Shown: positions 6,177-6,640 of the stretch, piece after piece
How the letters are laid out: every line of letters starts with the position of its first letter
How positions within the stretch are numbered: position 1 is the stretch's first letter
Assembly: GCA_002686215.1 (NCBI GenBank)
Contig: NZAU01000169.1
Coordinates: forward strand, 1-6,640
From: Candidatus Woesearchaeota archaeon
Lineage (GTDB): Archaea; Nanoarchaeota; Nanoarchaeia; UBA10117; ARS21
Reading direction: 5' to 3'
Length of the DNA stretch: 6,640 nt
Notes under the pieces: generated by a model
Told to the model about the DNA's origin: nothing
What the model saw: the letters and a program-made list of their open reading frames with translations, nothing else
Database searches by the model: none
Position numbers and translations under genes: made by a program

Positions 6177-6345
6177 AATGTTTCGTTCGTATGGACTCAT
6201 AATACGACGAAACCCGCTTGATATGCGGGTTCATGTGACGCTTCTTAAATTGTCTGAGTGCTTCTTTACGTGCTCTCATCGCTTGGGGTTTGAGAGTAGG
6301 TTTCTGCTCCTTTTTGGAGTGATGTTTCCAGTTTGGGACTTGCAT
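6139..6345 (-). CDS. small basic protein of unknown function (candidate gene)
   Basis: A 68-aa ORF filling the gap between the gp46 stop and the VWA/peptidase gene. The first 45 residues are very rich in Lys, Arg and His (for example MRARKEALRQFKKRHMNPH) with no hydrophobic segment, which suggests nucleic-acid binding; this is inference from composition only. It starts 14 bases after gp46 with only a weak purine-rich leader (AAGAAAA). Against it, the last 12 codons or so overlap the downstream gene in another frame, and a 7-bp hairpin lies inside it around MNPHIKRV. If that hairpin terminated transcription, the message would lack a stop codon, so either the hairpin is not a terminator or this ORF is not translated as drawn. 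I do not recognise the family. Confidence 0.55.
   Translation of the reverse strand: MQVPNWKHHSKKEQKPTLKPQAMRARKEALRQFKKRHMNPHIKRVSSYYESIRTKHYGSQSRDQIATC
6174..6190 (-). promoter_or_regulatory. leader motif shared with the AAA+ gene, copy 1
   Basis: On the minus strand ACGAAC, one base, AAA, then CATTATG, the final ATG being the preferred start of the VWA/peptidase gene. The same blocks precede the AAA+ gene at 3659-3641 with a 3-4 base length difference. Neither leader has a clear Shine-Dalgarno. It may be a shared translation-control or initiation element for two partner proteins; the function is inferred only from the resemblance. Confidence 0.4.
6211..6231 (-). promoter_or_regulatory. 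7-bp perfect hairpin upstream of the VWA/peptidase gene
   Basis: On the minus strand AACCCGC and GCGGGTT pair perfectly around a 7-nt loop (ATATCAA), followed by TTTCGTCGTATT. The T run is short and interrupted, so this would be a weak intrinsic terminator, an RNA-processing or stability element, or coincidence. It lies 34 bases upstream of the preferred start of the VWA/peptidase gene and inside the small basic ORF. The TATTAT after it (6204-6199) resembles a -10 element, but this is weak. Confidence 0.5.
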
Positions 6346-6359
6346 TTTTCTTGAGTGCG

Positions 6360-6640
6360 TTAGGACACCATAGTTGAAAAACCTTTTACCTTATCAAACT
6401 TTAAGACACTTTCAAATTTGTCATGTAAGTCAGTCTTGTGAGAGATGACAAAGATATTAGCATCTTTAATCACATACCGAATAATCTTAAGAAATTCTTC
6501 CGTTCCAAATCCATCAAGTGATGAATCAAATACTTCATCCATAATCAGCAAGTTAGTATTCACCGAATTCTTGAGTCGTGCAACTTCTCTCCAAGTAAAG
6601 AGTAATGAGAGGTCAATTCTCATTTTCTCTCCTTCACTAA
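6360..6640 (-). CDS. 46: gp46-like recombination endonuclease subunit, C-terminal part (SbcC/Rad50 family ATPase)
   Basis: Partial gene; the 5' part lies beyond the right edge and the reading frame enters at base 6638. The visible 92 or so residues are the C-terminal ATPase lobe of a Rad50/SbcC/gp46 protein. They open with the ABC signature SEGEKMRIDLSLLF, followed by a Walker B strand ending in the catalytic pair (NLLIMDEVFDSSLD) and the H-loop histidine in FVISHK. In T4, gp46 with gp47 resects DNA ends for recombination-dependent replication; this role is taken from the family. An internal ATG at 6623 lies in the middle of the signature and is not a start. The stop is 14 bases before the next candidate gene. 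Confidence in the family is high; the Walker A and coiled-coil regions cannot be seen here. Confidence 0.93.
   Translation of the reverse strand, partial: SEGEKMRIDLSLLFTWREVARLKNSVNTNLLIMDEVFDSSLDGFGTEEFLKIIRYVIKDANIFVISHKTDLHDKFESVLKFDKVKGFSTMVS

Overview
This window looks like part of the replication/recombination core of a T4-like myovirus that infects marine cyanobacteria (a cyanomyovirus). All convincing genes lie on the minus strand, closely packed and often overlapping. The anchors are the C-terminal end of the gp46 recombination nuclease ATPase at the right edge and a clear gp45 sliding clamp near the left. The linked AAA+ (CobS/MoxR-like) and VWA/metallopeptidase genes, the T4-type late-promoter motif and the DUF3310-like protein fit the same assignment. 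It is inferred from gene content and remembered family features, not from a database search.

Layout in transcription order (right to left): end of gp46 (6640-6360); a small basic protein (6345-6139) containing a 7-bp hairpin; a 708-aa protein with an N-terminal HEXXH peptidase motif, an acidic linker and a C-terminal VWA domain (6176-4050); a late promoter overlapping that gene's stop codon; a 100-aa acidic protein with a SAP/HeH-like C-terminus (4019-3717); a UUCG-loop intrinsic terminator and a new -10 element; the CobS/MoxR-like AAA+ ATPase (3643-2552); a DUF3310-like protein (2547-2056); an AT-rich PAPS-dependent sulfotransferase (2044-1433); the gp45 clamp (1415-750); a small two-helix membrane protein (753-541); a conserved phage protein of unknown function (544-17); and the first codons of another gene running off the left edge, possibly clamp-loader gp44.

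The genes appear to form a replication/recombination backbone (46 ... 45 ... probably 44) interrupted by an approximately 4.9-kb accessory block. The core of the block is a MoxR-VWA pair: an AAA+ ATPase and a large partner carrying both a complete MIDAS and a zinc-peptidase signature. Homologs of the ATPase are commonly labelled 'CobS, cobalamin biosynthesis', but the sequence supports a protein-remodelling or proteolytic machine at least as well. The two partner genes share a similar SD-poor leader (ACGAAC...AAA...CATTATG) and are separated by a small late transcription unit with its own promoter and terminator. No tRNA, CRISPR array, insertion sequence or long repeat was seen, and no stretch over 300 bases lacks a gene.
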